NCBI GenBank assembly: GCA_000421325.1
Contig: ATWQ01000018.1
Location: 1 to 35,937 of the forward strand
Length of the DNA: 35,937 nucleotides
DNA from: an alpha proteobacterium SCGC AAA536-K22
GTDB taxonomy: Bacteria > Pseudomonadota > Alphaproteobacteria > Puniceispirillales > Marisalimonadaceae
Reading direction: 5' to 3'
Under the pieces are notes generated by a model. That model was not told the DNA's origin and ran no database searches. It saw only the letters and a list, made by a program, of their open reading frames with translations. Position numbers and translations under genes: made by a program. Of this stretch, positions 24,368-32,771 are shown in pieces; the stretch's first letter is position 1; each line of letters begins with the position of its first letter.

Positions 24368-25603
24368 ATGATAAAATCTTTAAACAATAATGAAGTCTCT
24401 TTTGTACTAGTAACATTATCTTACTGGTTCTTTATGCTTACTGATGGGGCATTAAGAATGTTAGTTCTTCTTCATTTTCATACACTTGGCTTTAGCCCAC
24501 TTCAATTAGCTTATTTATTCTTATTATACGAATTCTTCGGCATGGTGACGAACCTGACAGCAGGATGGATTGCTAAAAAAATTGGTTTAAATATTACACT
24601 ATTTAGTGGAATGATTTTTCAAATAGTTTCATTACTGCTTTTAACTCAAGTTGATAAAAGTTGGAGTATAACCTCATCAGTTATTTTTGTTATGGCTACA
24701 CAAGGTTTGTCTGGCATAGCAAAAGACCTAACTAAAATGAGCTCCAAAAGTTCTGTGAAATTATTGGCCCCAGATAAAAATAACAAATTATTTCAATGGG
24801 TTACACTAATGACTGGATCTAAAAATGCGGTTAAAGGATTTGGCTTTTTACTTGGGTCACTTTTGCTTGCGTTTTTAGGCTTTCAATTGTCTTTGATATT
24901 AATGGCCGGATTACTTTCAATAATTTTGATACTCGTTTTTATTTATTTAAATAATGATTTTTCAAAAATTAAAAAAGACGTAAAATTTTCCGAAGTATTT
25001 TCAAAAAACAAAAATATTAATTACCTCAGCTTCGGAAGAGTTTTTTTATTTGGAGCCAGAGATACATGGTTAGTTGTTGGTCTTCCTGTGTTTTTATATT
25101 CTATGATGTCTGATGGATCAATTGACGCTAATAAAAAAGCTTTCTTTGTCATTGGAACATTCATGGCTGTATGGACTATTTTTTATGGCTTTGTACAAGG
25201 TATAACACCAAAAATTTTGTCTCAAAATAAATCAATCGGCAAGCAAACAAAGTATTGGGCTAGTTTGCTCATAGGCATCCCTATTTTATTGTTATTATTA
25301 AGTTTATATTTTGAAGAGTATAAGCTTTATATAACTATATCTATACTTTTTATTTTTGGATTTGTGTTCGCTGTAAACTCATCACTACATTCTTTTTTAA
25401 TATTAAAATATACAGATAAAAACAGAGTGACCCTTGACGTAGGCTTTTATTATATGTCCAATGCTTTTGGAAGGCTTATAGGCACTTTATTATCAGGATT
25501 ATCTATACAGTTTGGAGGATTTTTAACCTGTATTTTTATTACTGCATTAATGCTTGCCTTAAACAGACTGTCGATGGAAAAGCTGGATTTAAAAAATATA
25601 TAA
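24368..25603 (+). CDS. arsJ: ArsJ, organoarsenical (1-arseno-3-phosphoglycerate) MFS exporter
   Basis: 411-residue major-facilitator protein with about 12 hydrophobic segments. The N-terminal stretch LTDGALRMLVLLHFHTLG (26-43) and the following SPLQLAYLFLLYEFFG, plus SGIAKDLTKMSSKS near residue 115 to 128, are as I recall them from ArsJ and are not general MFS motifs. ArsJ with its GAPDH confers arsenate resistance without reducing arsenate. The pairing with the GAPDH gene (3-base gap, surely one transcript) makes the call strong. Location beside the phosphate-uptake regulon fits, as arsenate enters through phosphate systems. No arsR, arsC or acr3 is in the window. Confidence 0.9.
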   Translation: MIKSLNNNEVSFVLVTLSYWFFMLTDGALRMLVLLHFHTLGFSPLQLAYLFLLYEFFGMVTNLTAGWIAKKIGLNITLFSGMIFQIVSLLLLTQVDKSWSITSSVIFVMATQGLSGIAKDLTKMSSKSSVKLLAPDKNNKLFQWVTLMTGSKNAVKGFGFLLGSLLLAFLGFQLSLILMAGLLSIILILVFIYLNNDFSKIKKDVKFSEVFSKNKNINYLSFGRVFLFGARDTWLVVGLPVFLYSMMSDGSIDANKKAFFVIGTFMAVWTIFYGFVQGITPKILSQNKSIGKQTKYWASLLIGIPILLLLLSLYFEEYKLYITISILFIFGFVFAVNSSLHSFLILKYTDKNRVTLDVGFYYMSNAFGRLIGTLLSGLSIQFGGFLTCIFITALMLALNRLSMEKLDLKNI

Positions 25604-25611
25604 TTTAAACG

Positions 25612-26622
25612 TTAATTGAAAGTTTCTACATCAATAGATTTTTTAGATAAACTTGATTGATAAATAGCTTCTAATAAAGCGATATTTTGAAATTTCTCAA
25701 TATCTTTAAATATATATTCATCTTCTTTATTAATTGCATCTACAAAATTATCAATATTAGCAGACACTGTGTCCGTCCACTCAAAATTTTCCTCTTTAAC
25801 AGATCCGTCATTCATTACAATCTTCATAAATGAAGGTCCAGGCGTATCTGGATGTGAACTATCAACTAATTCTACCCATCCATTCTCTCCCCATATAGTT
25901 ATCCTTTGATAATGAGGTGTTTTCAGAATTGCTGTGATTTGGGTACTTAGACCAGATTTATGATTAAGACTTGCTGAGACAACATCGCCTGTTTTGTAGT
26001 TAAGTGCCCTTTGTGCAGTTGAAGCAAACACACTTTCTACAGGACCAAACAACCATATCATTAGATCAGTTAAATGCACGCCCATCCCAGTCATACCAGC
26101 GGCAGGTGCATACTGTGGATCTGTACGCCAATTATCTAATGGAAGATTTGCCAATTTATCATGACTAAAATGGCCTTCAGCATACATAATATTACCCAAA
26201 GAATTATTATTTATTATTTCTTTAAGTTTTTGCCATCCTTTTTCAAAACGTCTTTCATGACCAACCCCAAGTATGACTTTATTCTCATTACACATATCAA
26301 TCATTTTTTTTACTTCTGATGATATTAAAGACAGAGGCTTTTCACAGAAAACATGAACACCCAAGTTTGCTACTTTTATAGTTTGATCCATATGAAATGA
26401 ATTAGGGGTACAAAGTATGATTGCATCTATTGTCTCTTCTTGAAATGCGTCGTCAAACACAGTGAAAATTTTTAAGTTTTTTTCTTCTGCAAGTTTAACT
26501 GCATCTTCATCAGGATAAGGATCAATTAAGTTGACTATCTTCACCTTAGACGATGAAGATAATCTATTAATCATAACTTTTCCCCACCAACCTAAACCTG
26601 CAATTGAGACCTTAGTTTCCAA
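25612..26622 (-). CDS. Gfo/Idh/MocA-family oxidoreductase
   Basis: 336 residues with a Rossmann N-terminus (AGLGWWG, about 8-14), the CTPNSFH segment near 71-77 and the catalytic-region CEKPLS near 93-98, where Lys is conserved. The C-terminal alpha/beta domain begins near 125. Members oxidise or reduce sugars, inositols and related compounds with NAD(P). The only workable start is TTG 26622: a TAA lies six codons upstream in frame, and an AGAAGA stretch stands before it. It lies 15 bases after the GST stop on the same strand. The substrate is unknown. Confidence 0.88.
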   Translation of the reverse strand: METKVSIAGLGWWGKVMINRLSSSSKVKIVNLIDPYPDEDAVKLAEEKNLKIFTVFDDAFQEETIDAIILCTPNSFHMDQTIKVANLGVHVFCEKPLSLISSEVKKMIDMCNENKVILGVGHERRFEKGWQKLKEIINNNSLGNIMYAEGHFSHDKLANLPLDNWRTDPQYAPAAGMTGMGVHLTDLMIWLFGPVESVFASTAQRALNYKTGDVVSASLNHKSGLSTQITAILKTPHYQRITIWGENGWVELVDSSHPDTPGPSFMKIVMNDGSVKEENFEWTDTVSANIDNFVDAINKEDEYIFKDIEKFQNIALLEAIYQSSLSKKSIDVETFN

Positions 26623-26637
26623 CTTATCTTCTTTTCT

Positions 26638-27276
26638 TTAAGGGGATGGAATCAATTGATCATTTTGAGGCACAAGCCAACCTTTTTGTACAGCAGGTCT
26701 GTCAATCATTTCCTTATACCACCTGGTGACGTTAGGAAATTCATTTAAATCAATTTCTTGCCAGTCAAATCGTGCCGTCCAGGGCCATATAGAAATGTCA
26801 GCAATACTATATTCCTTACCAGCTATGTATGGATTTTTACTAAGACGCTTATCCATCACACCATATAGTCTTCTGGCTTCTTTTGAGTATCTTTCTTCAG
26901 AGTATGCTGACTTTCCCTTGTTGTATTTAACAAAGTGATGAACCTGACCAAACATTGGGCCTACTCCGCCCATTTGCCACATAAGCCATTCTATAGTCCT
27001 ATAATATTCATCAGTATTTGATTTATTTATCAACGTTCCACTTTTATCAGCCAGGTACATTAAAATAGCACCTGACTCAAAAAGTGAGTAATTATTATTA
27101 TCTCTGTCAATGATTGCAGGAATACGATTGTTTGGTGAAATTTCTAAAAAATGAGGTTGGAATTGTTCATCTTTTCCAATGTTTATAGGAAAAACATTAT
27201 AATCAATTCCAATTTCTTCTAGCATTATAGACACTTTCCTACCGTTAGGTGTCTGCCAACTATATAGGTCTATCAT
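26638..27276 (-). CDS. Glutathione S-transferase, YfcG-like
   Basis: 212 residues. The N-terminal thioredoxin-fold domain (about 1-82) starts MIDLYSWQTPNGRKVSIMLE, the TPNG motif of the YfcG/Nu-class group, with the SPNNRIPAI cis-proline loop at 47-55; the helical C-terminal domain contains IADISIWPW near 156-164. Nu-class members act mainly as disulfide-bond reductases using glutathione. It stands between quinone oxidoreductase and Gfo/Idh/MocA genes in a three-gene minus-strand set with gaps of 15 bases, suggesting redox or detoxification work. Confidence 0.9.
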   Translation of the reverse strand: MIDLYSWQTPNGRKVSIMLEEIGIDYNVFPINIGKDEQFQPHFLEISPNNRIPAIIDRDNNNYSLFESGAILMYLADKSGTLINKSNTDEYYRTIEWLMWQMGGVGPMFGQVHHFVKYNKGKSAYSEERYSKEARRLYGVMDKRLSKNPYIAGKEYSIADISIWPWTARFDWQEIDLNEFPNVTRWYKEMIDRPAVQKGWLVPQNDQLIPSP

Positions 27277-27291
27277 TATTTAATCCTTATT

Positions 27292-28275
27292 TTAAAGTGT
27301 AATTACAATGCCACCTTTTGTTTTTCTGCCTTCAAGTAAGTTATGAGCTTCAACTATTTTTTCTAGCGGCATTTTATCATGAATAGCTACTTTTAATCTT
27401 CCATCTGCAATTCTACTGTAGAGTTGATAAGAAGCATCATTATATTCCTCTCTATTTGCAATATAAGTGAATAAAGTAGGCCTAGTTACAAAAAGAGAAC
27501 CCTTAGCAGACAATAAACCTAGATTAAAATCAACTATTGGTCCCGACGCCTGTCCAAATAGTGCCCATAATCCCCTTGGTTTTAGGCAATCCATTGAACC
27601 TGGAAAAACTGACTTAGCCACACTATCGTATACTACATCACATTTCTGGTTGTTTGTAATAGACATTACTTCAGCTACAAAATCTTTATCATTATAATCT
27701 ATAACATGATGGTAACCGGCTTTTTTAGCTGCTTCTGCCTTTTCTGGGCCACCAACAGTTCCAATCATTGTTGCACCTATTTCACGTCCCCATTGACCCA
27801 TTAATTGGCCAACGCCTCCTGCAGCAGCATGCACCAAAGCTGTCATGCCACTTTCTAACTTAAATGTTAAATGGAGCAAATAATGAGTGGTTAAACCTTT
27901 AAGTGTACTCGCAACGACATCATGATCATTAACATCTACTTTAAGTTCAACTGCATGAGCTGCATTTATGAGAGCATATTCTGCATAAGCTCCAACAGGA
28001 GTAACATATGATACTTTATCGCCCTCTTTTAAGAAGTTGACATCTTGTCCAACTGAATGAACGTGACCTACACCCTCAGAACCAGGTATTTTAATCTTTT
28101 CTTGATTTGGCCATGGATATAAACCACTTCTAAAATATGTATCTAAATAATTTAGTCCGATAGCAATGTTTTTTACAACAATTTGACCTGGACCTGGAGA
28201 TGGAATATCTGCTTCTACAGTACGCATATTTTCCGCAACACCAAAATCTGTAAGCTCAATAACTCTTTGTTTCAT
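27292..28275 (-). CDS. NADPH:quinone oxidoreductase, zinc-free MDR family
   Basis: 327-residue medium-chain dehydrogenase/reductase of the quinone oxidoreductase group. It lacks the zinc-ligand cysteines and carries the nucleotide motif AAAGGVGQLM near 149-158 and the NYLDTYFRSGLYP segment near 42-54 typical of QorA. It reduces quinones by one electron using NADPH. The ATG has an AGGAGG-like site upstream. First gene of the minus-strand trio with GST and Gfo/Idh/MocA; it diverges from sodB over a 132-base A/T-rich gap in which no clear operator was seen. It may deal with quinones formed from the aromatic compounds processed nearby (inference). Confidence 0.92.
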   Translation of the reverse strand: MKQRVIELTDFGVAENMRTVEADIPSPGPGQIVVKNIAIGLNYLDTYFRSGLYPWPNQEKIKIPGSEGVGHVHSVGQDVNFLKEGDKVSYVTPVGAYAEYALINAAHAVELKVDVNDHDVVASTLKGLTTHYLLHLTFKLESGMTALVHAAAGGVGQLMGQWGREIGATMIGTVGGPEKAEAAKKAGYHHVIDYNDKDFVAEVMSITNNQKCDVVYDSVAKSVFPGSMDCLKPRGLWALFGQASGPIVDFNLGLLSAKGSLFVTRPTLFTYIANREEYNDASYQLYSRIADGRLKVAIHDKMPLEKIVEAHNLLEGRKTKGGIVITL

Positions 28276-28407
28276 AAAACCCCTCCTAAATTATTTACAA
28301 AGAAAGCATTACATTTTATAAATATTAAAATCAATATTTTATAATTAATTAACTTGTAAAATTTATAATTATAATTATTTCTACTATAAACCAATCAGGA
28401 GAATTAA

Positions 28408-29007
28408 ATGAGTTTAGTACTGTCAGACCTCCCTTACGCGATAGATGCTTTATCTGAACATGGGATGAGTAAAGAAACAATGGAATATCATCACGACATT
28501 CATCATAAAGCCTATGTTGATAATGGAAACAATTTATTAAAAGGTACCGAGTGGGAAAATAAAAGCTTAGAAGACATTATTGTTGGAACTTATAATTCTA
28601 ATAATGTTGCTCAAAGTGGTATTTTTAATAATGTATCGCAACACTGGAACCATGAACAGTTTTGGCAAATGATGGGTCCTGCAAAGGTTAGTATGCCGTC
28701 TGAATTAGAAAACGCTATAACAAGCTCTTTTGGAAGCGTTGATAAATTTAAAGAAGATTTTTGTAACGCTGGTGCAACACAATTTGGCTCAGGTTGGTGT
28801 TGGTTAGTTAAAGATAAAGATGGTAGCTTAAAGATAACAAAGACAGAAAACGGTGTTAATCCAGTTTGCTTTGGACAAACAGCATTACTAGGTTGTGATG
28901 TATGGGAACATTCTTACTACATCGATTTTAGAAATAAAAGACCCGTTTACCTAAAAAACTTTGTAGATAATTTAGTCAACTGGGAAAATGTTGCATCGAG
29001 ACTTTAA
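28408..29007 (+). CDS. sodB: Iron superoxide dismutase
   Basis: 199 residues. Metal ligands visible: His28 in EYHH, His82 in HWNHEQFW, Asp164 and His168 in DVWEH. The Gln at residue 78 just before the second ligand (NNVSQHWNH) and FGSGWCWL are marks of the iron type; a cambialistic enzyme is not excluded. It converts superoxide to peroxide in the cytoplasm. AGGAG precedes the ATG and a perfect terminator hairpin follows directly, so it is a single-gene unit. TATAAT at 28364-28369 is a possible -10, without a clear -35. Confidence 0.95.
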   Translation: MSLVLSDLPYAIDALSEHGMSKETMEYHHDIHHKAYVDNGNNLLKGTEWENKSLEDIIVGTYNSNNVAQSGIFNNVSQHWNHEQFWQMMGPAKVSMPSELENAITSSFGSVDKFKEDFCNAGATQFGSGWCWLVKDKDGSLKITKTENGVNPVCFGQTALLGCDVWEHSYYIDFRNKRPVYLKNFVDNLVNWENVASRL

Positions 29008-29016
29008 AAAATTTTA

Positions 29017-29053
29017 TTAGAAGGAACTAAATGTAGTTCCTTCTAATTTTTTT
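29017..29053. terminator. Bidirectional intrinsic terminator between sodB and the intradiol dioxygenase
   Basis: A perfect 13-bp stem (29017-29029 with 29034-29046) and 4-base loop is followed on the plus strand by seven T's (29047-29053). On the minus strand it is followed by an A/T tract rich in U. The dioxygenase stop codon lies inside the stem, so one element serves both convergent genes. Confidence 0.9.
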
Positions 29054-29876
29054 CCATAATGATATCAAAGTTTAAATTATAGCATTTTTGATTATTATCC
29101 TTATCAAAACCTTCCTCTAACTGCCTTATTAAACTTTTCTTAACAGCAAAAACAGTATCACTCTCTAAATATTTATCACGATCTATAAATACATGAGTTA
29201 CAAGATCTTTATAGCCTTCAGCTTTTACCATAAAATGAATATGTGCAGGTCTATATGGGTGTCTATCTAAATTATTTAGGAGATCTCCAACTGGACCATC
29301 AACTGGGATTGGATAATATTGTGGTTTTACTGTTCTAAATAAATAAGATCCGTCTTTAAGTGATAACAGTGTAGCCCTTAAATCAACCACTTCACCATCT
29401 TTTTGAACATCATATAAACCGTCAGGACCTGATTGCCAAACTTCAATTGATGCTCCTGGTATTGGATTTTTATCTGTATCCATAATATTACCTGAAACTA
29501 TACAATTATCTCCTACTACACTTTTGGCTATATTTTCACCATTAGTAACTGTGGGCGACGGTGCATGAAATGGTCCTAAAACAGTAGTCTCAGTTTCATC
29601 ATTTGACTTGCGATTATTTATTGCATCTAGCAACATCGAAACTCCCAAGACATCCGACAAAAGTATAAATTCCTGTCTTCTATCATCACATTTCTGACCT
29701 GTTTTAGTTAAAAACATAATTGCCTTCATCCATTCATCTTCAGTTGGTTCAACTTCTTTTACAACTTGATGGAGATGAGTAATTAAGGAGTTCATTATCT
29801 GCTTAAGTCTTTTATCTTTTATTTTAGAAAAGCTATCTAAAACAGCTTCGGTTGCATTGCTTTCATTAAAATCCAT
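29043..29876 (-). CDS. Intradiol ring-cleavage dioxygenase, hydroxyquinol 1,2-dioxygenase-like
   Basis: 277 residues. An N-terminal helical dimerisation domain of the catechol-dioxygenase type (about 20-95) precedes the beta-sandwich. Fe(III) ligands are Tyr155 (GLYDVQ), Tyr188 (YYPIP), His212 and His214 (RPAHIHF). Presence of the N-terminal domain separates it from protocatechuate dioxygenase; sequence style suggests hydroxyquinol over catechol, but this needs a tree. It opens the ring between two hydroxyls with O2. A regular maleylacetate reductase is not in the window. It lies upstream of nothing on its strand except the terminator, 14 bases after the nucleosidase-side gene set begins (its own start 29876, neighbour stop 29891). 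Confidence 0.9.
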   Translation of the reverse strand: MDFNESNATEAVLDSFSKIKDKRLKQIMNSLITHLHQVVKEVEPTEDEWMKAIMFLTKTGQKCDDRRQEFILLSDVLGVSMLLDAINNRKSNDETETTVLGPFHAPSPTVTNGENIAKSVVGDNCIVSGNIMDTDKNPIPGASIEVWQSGPDGLYDVQKDGEVVDLRATLLSLKDGSYLFRTVKPQYYPIPVDGPVGDLLNNLDRHPYRPAHIHFMVKAEGYKDLVTHVFIDRDKYLESDTVFAVKKSLIRQLEEGFDKDNNQKCYNLNFDIIMEKN

Positions 29877-29890
29877 TTTATTCCTCCCAA

Positions 29891-30451
29891 TTAAATAAAA
29901 TTATCTATATATTTAACGAATAAATCAGCTCCTTTTTGAATGTTTAACTCCCAATCATTAGCGGCATCTTTATTAGCATTATCAGAAATATATTTATAAC
30001 AAAAGAAAGATATATTGTTGAGTAGACAGAATTTTGCAATGGGATAACTTTCCATATCAACTATGTCAGTTTCTAATTTCTGTTTACCAATAACAAAATT
30101 ATCTCCAGTTCCACATGAATAACCTTCATAATCCAAAGTTATGCTATGAATTTTATCATAGGGTGTTTCTCCAATTTCAAAACCTAGCGACCTGACATCC
30201 ATATCTCTCTGTTTAAAACTGTTAATTGGAATCAAGCCATTTAAATTTTCATTTAAAGATCCAGCAGTACCGTAATTAATAATTACTTTAGGTTTAAAAG
30301 TGTTGTAAGCATTTACAACTGAAAAAGATGCGTTAACTTTGCCAACACCGGAATAGACAATATTCCAGTTAGGCAGTAATGTCTTTGGTAGCTCTCTCTC
30401 TAAAGCAACAATAATAAGAGTATCTTTAGGAATTAACTTATTAAGCGTCAT
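29891..30451 (-). CDS. 5'-methylthioadenosine/S-adenosylhomocysteine nucleosidase-like protein
   Basis: 186-residue member of the purine nucleoside phosphorylase/nucleosidase superfamily, shorter than the roughly 230-residue E. coli MtnN. Retained features: the acidic residues Glu18/Glu20 near the first strand, GVGKVNAS (35-42), the GTAG loop (61-64), VDMES (131-135) with the ribose-binding Met-Glu, and Asp157 in ISDNA as probable general acid. It would release adenine from MTA or SAH. Its first 11 bases overlap the end of apt, whose product converts adenine to AMP, a strong functional match. Assignment is good to family and fair to substrate. Confidence 0.85.
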   Translation of the reverse strand: MTLNKLIPKDTLIIVALERELPKTLLPNWNIVYSGVGKVNASFSVVNAYNTFKPKVIINYGTAGSLNENLNGLIPINSFKQRDMDVRSLGFEIGETPYDKIHSITLDYEGYSCGTGDNFVIGKQKLETDIVDMESYPIAKFCLLNNISFFCYKYISDNANKDAANDWELNIQKGADLFVKYIDNFI

Positions 30452-30956
30452 ATTTTAACAACGAATGTACTATAGAGTTTAATTTATCTTTTCCAGATAA
30501 AGCGACTAATTCGATTATGACTAAAGATGAAACAACATTTCCTTTTGAAAATGATATTAAATCTTCAGCGCATCTTAAAGTTCCACCAGTTGCAAGTAAA
30601 TCATCTATTAAAATAATATTTTTATTTTTAAGATCTATTTTTTTTTTAATTGAAAGCTTAGACACACCATACTCTAGTTCATATTCTTTGCTAATGACGT
30701 CTCCTGGTAGTTTACCTTCTTTTCTAATCATGAAAGATCCAACACCTAGAGCGTCAGCAATTAAAGTGGAAAATAAAAAACCCCTAGCATCTAAACCACC
30801 GATTAAGTCAACTTGGTAAGGCTTAATTAGATTTAAAAATTCTGTTTTAATTTTACTTACAGCTTCATTTTCAGCTAGTAAAGGACTGATATCTTTGAAT
30901 AATATTCCCTTTACAGGAAAATCAGGAATTTCTTCAATATAATCATATAAATTCAT
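30441..30956 (-). CDS. apt: Adenine phosphoribosyltransferase
   Basis: 171 residues, the normal Apt length. The PRPP-binding motif IDDLLATGGT lies at 118-127; the N-terminal PDFPVKGILFKDISPLL (11-27) and LDARGFLF (55-62) are Apt hallmarks. It makes AMP from adenine and PRPP. It is first in a short operon, overlapping the nucleosidase gene by 11 bases, so adenine released from MTA/SAH is salvaged by its neighbour. It diverges from the amidase gene over a 76-base gap. Confidence 0.95.
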   Translation of the reverse strand: MNLYDYIEEIPDFPVKGILFKDISPLLAENEAVSKIKTEFLNLIKPYQVDLIGGLDARGFLFSTLIADALGVGSFMIRKEGKLPGDVISKEYELEYGVSKLSIKKKIDLKNKNIILIDDLLATGGTLRCAEDLISFSKGNVVSSLVIIELVALSGKDKLNSIVHSLLKYDA

Positions 30957-31032
30957 TTATAATTAATCCACTTTATAAATATTAGTTAAATGATAGGTTA
31001 GTGTATAATAGTATATATTTAATGGATAAAAA

Positions 31033-32181
31033 ATGAATTATTTAATGCCGCATTCACCTAAGAAAGACATTTCACTTAATGAATACGGGCTATTAAGTAA
31101 TTTAAATTTCGTACTTAAAGATATGTGCGATGTTAAAAATTTAAAAACTTCATGTGGTAATCCAGACTTTTTTAAAAAATGTGATTTTGCTAATGATTAT
31201 GCCCCTTTTTTGAAAGATTTACTTAATGAGGGAACTGTTTTAAAAGGTATTACAGTTTGCGATGAGTTCTTTTATTCTTTAATTGGTGAAAATGGTCACT
31301 ATGGCACTCCTACTAATTTGAATGCTCCTTCTTGTGTCCCTGGTGGATCCAGCTCAGGATCAGCAGCAGCTCTTACAACTGATCTTTATGATTTTTCTAT
31401 AGGTTCTGATACTGGCGGCTCAGTAAGAATACCAGCATCTTTTTGTGGTTTAATTGGAATGAGGCCTACTCACAATAGAATTAACACTAAAGGAGTTTAC
31501 CCAATGGCTCCCAGCTTTGATACAATAGGTTGGTTTGCTAATAATCCAGAAATATTTCAAAAAGTTGGTAACGTACTATTAAATAATATTGAACGATCAA
31601 ATGTTGATTTTAAACAATATGTTGTAGCAGAAGACCTTTTAGAATTATGCGACGCAGAAGTCCAAGATAATTTTAACAATTATATTAACGTTAACATACC
31701 GAATATTAATAAAACTCGTTTGTCGACAAATACTAAGGCTATTATTGCCGACAATTTCAGAATTCTACAAGGTGCCGAAGTTAAAGAAAATATAATTCCT
31801 TGGATAGAAAATAATAAACCTAATATTTCTCCTGAAATTAGAAGTAGAATTGATATGGCATCTAAAATCACAGATATCGAAGTAAATAGAGCTCTAATAT
31901 TTAGAAAAACTCTTATAGATGAAATTAAGAAATCTTTACCCGAAGGCACTATAGCAGTATTCCCCACCTCACCATTTTCTGCTCCCAAAAGTGGTCAAGA
32001 TGATGAGAGTTTAGGATCTTTTAGAAAAAGATTGATGGAACTAACATCAATTGCTGGCATGACTTCAAGGCCACAAATTACAATTCCAAGGTTAAAAGAT
32101 AAATCTGGCCCCGTGGGTATTTCATTATTAGGATGGAAGTATAGTGATGAAATTTTACTAAATAAATTAATGGAAATATAA
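31033..32181 (+). CDS. Amidase signature-family hydrolase, AMI1-like
   Basis: 382 residues with the amidase Ser-cisSer-Lys triad: Lys29 in VLKD, cis-Ser106 in GGSSSGSAA and nucleophile Ser130 in SDTGGSVRIPAS. The LIGENGHYGTPTN segment (83-95) and SFDTIGWF resemble plant AMI1 (indole-3-acetamide hydrolase) and its bacterial relatives, from memory. The protein is at the short end for the family. A carboxymuconolactone-decarboxylase-family gene follows after 11 bases. It hydrolyses an amide to acid and ammonia; the natural substrate is unknown. Confidence 0.88.
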   Translation: MNYLMPHSPKKDISLNEYGLLSNLNFVLKDMCDVKNLKTSCGNPDFFKKCDFANDYAPFLKDLLNEGTVLKGITVCDEFFYSLIGENGHYGTPTNLNAPSCVPGGSSSGSAAALTTDLYDFSIGSDTGGSVRIPASFCGLIGMRPTHNRINTKGVYPMAPSFDTIGWFANNPEIFQKVGNVLLNNIERSNVDFKQYVVAEDLLELCDAEVQDNFNNYINVNIPNINKTRLSTNTKAIIADNFRILQGAEVKENIIPWIENNKPNISPEIRSRIDMASKITDIEVNRALIFRKTLIDEIKKSLPEGTIAVFPTSPFSAPKSGQDDESLGSFRKRLMELTSIAGMTSRPQITIPRLKDKSGPVGISLLGWKYSDEILLNKLMEI

Positions 32182-32192
32182 AAGGAATTTAA

Positions 32193-32771
32193 ATGACTAG
32201 AATTAAAGACTGGAAAGTAGAAGATTTAACAAGTGAACAAAAAGAAATTCATGACGCTATTATTAACGGTCCTAGAGGCCATGTAGTTGGACCATTAAGA
32301 GTATGGTTAAATAATCCTGGTCTTGCTCGAAGCGCACAAACTGTTGGCGCATATGCAAGATATGGAACGTGTTTATCAAAAGGCTTATCTGAACTTGCTA
32401 TAATAGTTACTGGAAGAGTTTGGTCTTCTGAGTTTGAGTGGGAACATCATGCACCCCTTGCTATTGAAGGCGGTATTGATCCAAAACATGTAGATACTAT
32501 ATCACTTGGGAAAAAACCAAATTTTGAAAACCCGGAAGAAGATGCAGTATTTGACTTTGCAGCAGAGGCCAATATTGTTAAAAATGTATCTGATAACACA
32601 TATAACAAACTAGTTGATCTGCTTGGAGAGAATGCAGCAATAGATATAGTTGGTATTTGTGGCTACTACAGCCTAATTTCTATGACACTTAATGTATTCA
32701 AAGTCCCTAATGACACCGATAAATGGCCACTACCAGAAGTAAAAGATTTTTCTCAAATGTTAAAAACTTAA
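32193..32771 (+). CDS. Carboxymuconolactone decarboxylase-family protein
   Basis: 192-residue helical CMD/AhpD-fold protein. The conserved core is LSELAIIVTGRVWSSEFEWEHH (about 66-87), with Glu and His residues in place of the CxxC of AhpD peroxidases, so a peroxidase role is unlikely. Such proteins occur often in aromatic and amide catabolic operons, but few are characterised. AAAGGA precedes the start, 11 bases after the amidase. Its TAA stop overlaps the stop of the convergent mmsA gene on the palindrome TTAA (32768-32771). Confidence 0.88.
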   Translation: MTRIKDWKVEDLTSEQKEIHDAIINGPRGHVVGPLRVWLNNPGLARSAQTVGAYARYGTCLSKGLSELAIIVTGRVWSSEFEWEHHAPLAIEGGIDPKHVDTISLGKKPNFENPEEDAVFDFAAEANIVKNVSDNTYNKLVDLLGENAAIDIVGICGYYSLISMTLNVFKVPNDTDKWPLPEVKDFSQMLKT

